Assembly (NCBI GenBank): GCA_963989385.1
Contig: OZ022514.1
Span: forward strand, 25,399,222 to 25,463,221
Direction: 5' to 3'
Length of the DNA stretch: 64,000 bases
Source: Ctena decussata
Taxonomy: Eukaryota > Mollusca > Bivalvia > Lucinida > Lucinidae
This document shows, one piece after another, positions 60,740 through 64,000 of the stretch. Made by a program: the position numbers and the translations under genes. The notes beneath the pieces were generated by a model, which was not told the origin of the DNA, searched no databases, and was given only the letters and a program-made list of their open reading frames with translations. Position 1 is the stretch's first letter. Each line of letters opens with the position of its first letter.

Positions 60740-60780
60740 GTTAGTCGAACGCAGAAAACTTAAGTTGTATGGGATAAACT

Positions 60781-60935
60781 TTCAGGGGAAGCAACTCCAA
60801 CTCTACCATTTAATTTTTGCCTCCCTTCAGAAATAGGGATCTGGGAGCAAATTATTTTGCTTTAAGTGTGGACTGCTTTTTGAAAGAGCTAGGTGATGCA
60901 GAGAAGCAAACAAGAACTCAGCAAAAAATGTTTCA
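60781..60935. repeat. Family G element
   Basis: ttcaggggaagcaactccaa, ttgcctcccttcag, gaagcaaacaagaactca. Related agagcaggttctttccttca is at 61100. Confidence 0.6.
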
Positions 60936-61145
60936 GTTCATAAAAATGGCTGAAAAATTTGGAGTTGTACCCTAATCTGTGCATGTATTGTTGCTATGCG
61001 AACACGGAAGTGTGTGCTTTCAAAGAAAGATAACTCAGAGTATCTACTACCTTTCTTAAAAATGTTGACAATTAGAGGAAAAAATACTTGCAGAAGAGAG
61101 CAGGTTCTTTCCTTCAAGAACAGCCCTCAATAAGAAGGGTTCTAT

Positions 61146-61326
61146 CAGAGCTACAGATAAGAAGGGGTAACGGATAAATCAGAGCTAATTTTTCTTATTT
61201 CTCAATAAAAACATATGTTGTGACCTCTCATTAGAACTGTCTGGCCAAGATGGTTCTAATGAGGGGTAACAACATATATTTTGATGGAAAAATTATTCTT
61301 GTTACACCTTCTTATCCAGAGCACTG
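61146..61326. mobile_element. Family B element
   Basis: cagagctacagataagaagg to cttcttatccagagcactg, centre agaactgtctggccaagatg. Confidence 0.85.
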
Positions 61327-61344
61327 CTCTATATTGGAAGGGCT

Positions 61345-61545
61345 CTATCCCTTAAAGTGCAAGAAAAAAGCAAACAGCAAAATTTATGTCTGCAAAATTT
61401 AACAAAAAAGTTTCTTCCAGGCTTTATATCATATTGCCAATACAAAGACCAGAGGGCAAAAGGTGCAGAGCCAGACGAAACTGCTCATAATGAGTTTTCT
61501 CATCTGAACTTAAGTTGTTTGCAAATTCAACTACTGGAATGACCC
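61345..61545. mobile_element. Family C element
   Basis: tatcccttaaagtgcaagaa, aaatttatgtctgcaaaatt, centre actgctcataatgagttttc. Confidence 0.75.
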
Positions 61546-61752
61546 TAAAATTTCGGACTCCCGAAAGTCAGACAATTATTGTTCGCAAATTCTTAGAAAG
61601 TGGATTTTACTCACGTTAATGCATCCAAATGATGCTTAGTGAATGGCAAATGTTGTAAACCCTGATCAAACTTGTCCATTGGGAGCAGTTTGATGTGGGC
61701 CTACAATGTTTGCTCAGACCTGTCTGCAGAATATTTAGGGTCTTTACGGTAT
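61536..61752. mobile_element. Family F element
   Basis: tgaccctaaaatttcggact, aaccctgatcaaacttgtcc, tttagggtctttacggtatt. Confidence 0.7.
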
Positions 61753-63605
61753 TTTCATTTTCTGGCTGATGCGGTTTTAGGATTACAAAGGAAATTATTC
61801 CTTGTTAGAAAGGCATACCTTTGTGAAAGAAAATATAAAACTTTTCAACTAAGCTAAATTATTTGGTTATTAAACGGTGTTTGTCTAGTTTTCAGAGGAC
61901 ATCCTTCTTTAGAAAACTGAATACAGGACAAGGTGGAAAGGGATTGTTCCAAAGTCATCTGTGGTGCACAAACGAGCTTGTAAGGTTATGGGATAGAATA
62001 GACTAGAATGAATAAACGTTCAATCAAGAGATGTCTAGCCCATATAAGTTATATTACCTATCAGCCAATGCACGTTTGTACGGCTGATCTAACTATCAAA
62101 GTCAATTTTCATCTTTAGAAACAACAAAATAAATTTTCAACACGTTTTCAAATACGTTGAAAGTTTACCAAGTCACGTGCCCTTCCTGTCAATCAATCTA
62201 TTTTTAGCCCTGACTGGTTGCGATATAATTTGTGAAACGAATTCGGGTATATTGCAAAGCTGATGCCGAATTTGATGTGGTACAGTTCCCTTTCGTAACA
62301 TATCTCTCTCGTACAGCTGAATCCGGATTTGGCTAATTTGACAAATCTTATAACCAAGATGGAAGAGTCCATTTAAGATGTGTCTGGACGATAATAGACC
62401 GTATGCCATGTGCGTATAGAGGATATACATCAAGCCTGCGCAAATGTGCTTGCCAAACAGTGTCATCAATTTTAACTAGTCCCCATGATTCATTACATGC
62501 GAACAAGGAAGTCTAAGTCCAGACAGAGAACATGCGCAGGCTGATCTTTGTTTTTCCGAAAGTTACTTTATCTTGCGAAGCCAATCACACCATTACTCAA
62601 TTAACACTTATTACCACTGATTGTGCAATTGTCAAAGTCTTTAAGCTAATCAAATTTTATTGATCTTTTCCCAGTGACTGGTTTAAACCGGTCCATCAAA
62701 GTACCGCCATTAGGTCAGATGCGTCAGGTGTGAAAAATAAATTATGGGTTTGATTTTGTAAACGATCTTTGCAGTAGCTTTAAGTATAAACTATGTTACG
62801 GCTTTTATATCATGCACTTTGAATTAACTGGTATATATGACGGTGCGTACAAGAACGTGGGCGGGCGCACGCGTGGAAAAAAGTACCGGTACTAAGGACA
62901 AAAAAACCCACTGCTGTTCAGACAAAAACATATAGTTTTGCAACTTTTATAGTGTTTTTCAAACCTTTGTAAAATTGGGCTTTATTGATGCTGTTAATTC
63001 TCCAGAAATACTTTTGTTTCCCCAAAAATTCCCCCAGAATCTAGGTTCGGGTTATACGCAAATGTGGGTTGTACACGCCTTTCTACGGTAGATTTTTGGG
63101 TTATGCCACTCCTGATTTAGCGGGTGGGCTTAGGGGCTTCAGCCCTGCCATCTGGGCCTCTGTGTTATGTATAATGTCTGCATTAGATGATAAGGAGTAA
63201 CAGACAACATACTCTAGTAACTTTATCCATGTGGTTAAATCAAAATATATGTAGTGACATCTCATTAGTATTAAATGCCTTGGTTAGGCAATTTTAATGT
63301 TACAACATACATTTCAAGGCATTATTAAAAATTCTCAGCAAACTGATCCCTGATTATGTCATGTATTTTCAAGCCCCTCTCCTGTCTGCCCCCCACCCTG
63401 ATGACCACATACATCTCGGCATCTCCCAGCCCCACCAGTTAATCAGAGCCCCACCAATATGTGGTGGATCTGGGCCAGCTATGGGTGATGCTATGGTGAC
63501 AACAGACATCATATTTGTTAGTGATTTCATAATGATGTCACTTTTATCACATCATAATAAGGTCATCTGGATGTCATTTAACATCAGTATGACATCACAA
63601 TGCTT
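61753..63605. other. Downstream of exon 33, no exon recognised
   Basis: I looked in all frames for CPxG, GYYC and CxxC codon clusters and found none. 63185-63320 has a worn family B trace. This may be intron 33, or lie beyond a 3' exon I failed to recognise. Confidence 0.5.
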
Positions 63606-63955
63606 TCTTGGTATGCCATGCATACTAGCAAAGATATTCCATGCATAATAGCAGATATGCTATGCATCCTAACCAAGGTTTGCCATTCATACTTCCAAAG
63701 GTATGCCAGATATGCTGTATATAGAAGCAAAGATAATGCCATGCATACAAGCAAAAATGTGCCATCTATACTAGCAAATATATGCCATGCACACTAGAAA
63801 GATATGATATGCATACTAGCAAAAGTATGCTATGCATACTTACAAAAGTGTGTCATCTAAATTCCGGCAAAGATACTCCATGCGTACGTGCAAAGATATA
63901 TTATGCATACTAACAAAGTATGCCATGCATACTAGAAAGTTACGCTATGCATATT
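63606..63955. repeat. Degenerate tandem repeat
   Basis: About a dozen imperfect units of roughly 24-30 bp around atgccatgcatactagcaaa. No open frame through it. Confidence 0.8.
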
Positions 63956-64000
63956 CCAAGGAAAGAATTTACCGCTATAGGAGCCTTAAAAGAAATACCA

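Noticed and set aside
2398..60739. Identity as an ephrin receptor, furin-type protease or EGF protein
   Set aside because: No kinase, subtilisin or membrane segment and no EGF spacing in the visible part; only GCC2/GCC3 modules.

Overview
The window looks like a stretch of animal nuclear DNA, most likely from a bivalve mollusc. It is AT-rich and intron-rich, has GT-AG splice sites, and is crowded with short palindromic transposons, tRNA-headed SINEs and tandem-array elements resembling those described in clams and oysters. The species cannot be named from sequence alone.

One plus-strand gene dominates. I assembled 33 consecutive coding exons from 2398 to 60739. They total 7,383 nt (2,461 codons), and every splice junction agrees in phase with the next, with no stop codon. 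Neither the first exon (signal peptide) nor the last exon (stop) lies in the window. The protein is built almost entirely from GCC2/GCC3 modules (the Ephrin_rec_like type, Pfam PF07699). The core motifs are C-P-x-G-x-Y-C, P-C-P-x-G-T-Y and C-x-x-C-x-x-G-Y-Y-C, with many N-x-S/T sequons, so an extracellular or secreted disulphide-rich protein is inferred. The modules form a higher-order repeat. A block of 686 codons (exons 10-19) is followed by a block of 676 codons (exon 20 to the middle of exon 27) and then by a third, incomplete block. Exons 1-9 look like the end part of an earlier block. Exon 20 (804 nt) is uninterrupted where the neighbouring blocks carry introns.

Introns make up about 87% of the gene. 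Region by region: 1-2397 holds a large inverted-repeat element plus a hairpin next to exon 1. 2398-31355 holds exons 1-19, with introns full of palindromic MITE-like families (called A, B, C, D, E, F, G, I, K below). 25792-26175 is the 3' end of a LINE on the minus strand. 27612-28063 is a 15-bp minisatellite. 31356-48385 holds the longest introns, with a mariner-type element (32548-33451) and several Helentron/HINE-like elements (36209-38393, 41524-44107, 45632-46529) that carry tandem cores and are nested in one another. 48386-60739 holds exons 24-33. 60740-64000 contains no exon I can recognise and ends in a degenerate tandem repeat.

I found no second protein-coding host gene, no functional RNA gene and no promoter. 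The main items of interest are the nested repeat structure of the protein gene with its uneven intron content, the shared architecture of the CTTGTT-ending elements, and transposons lying within 8-25 bp of splice sites.
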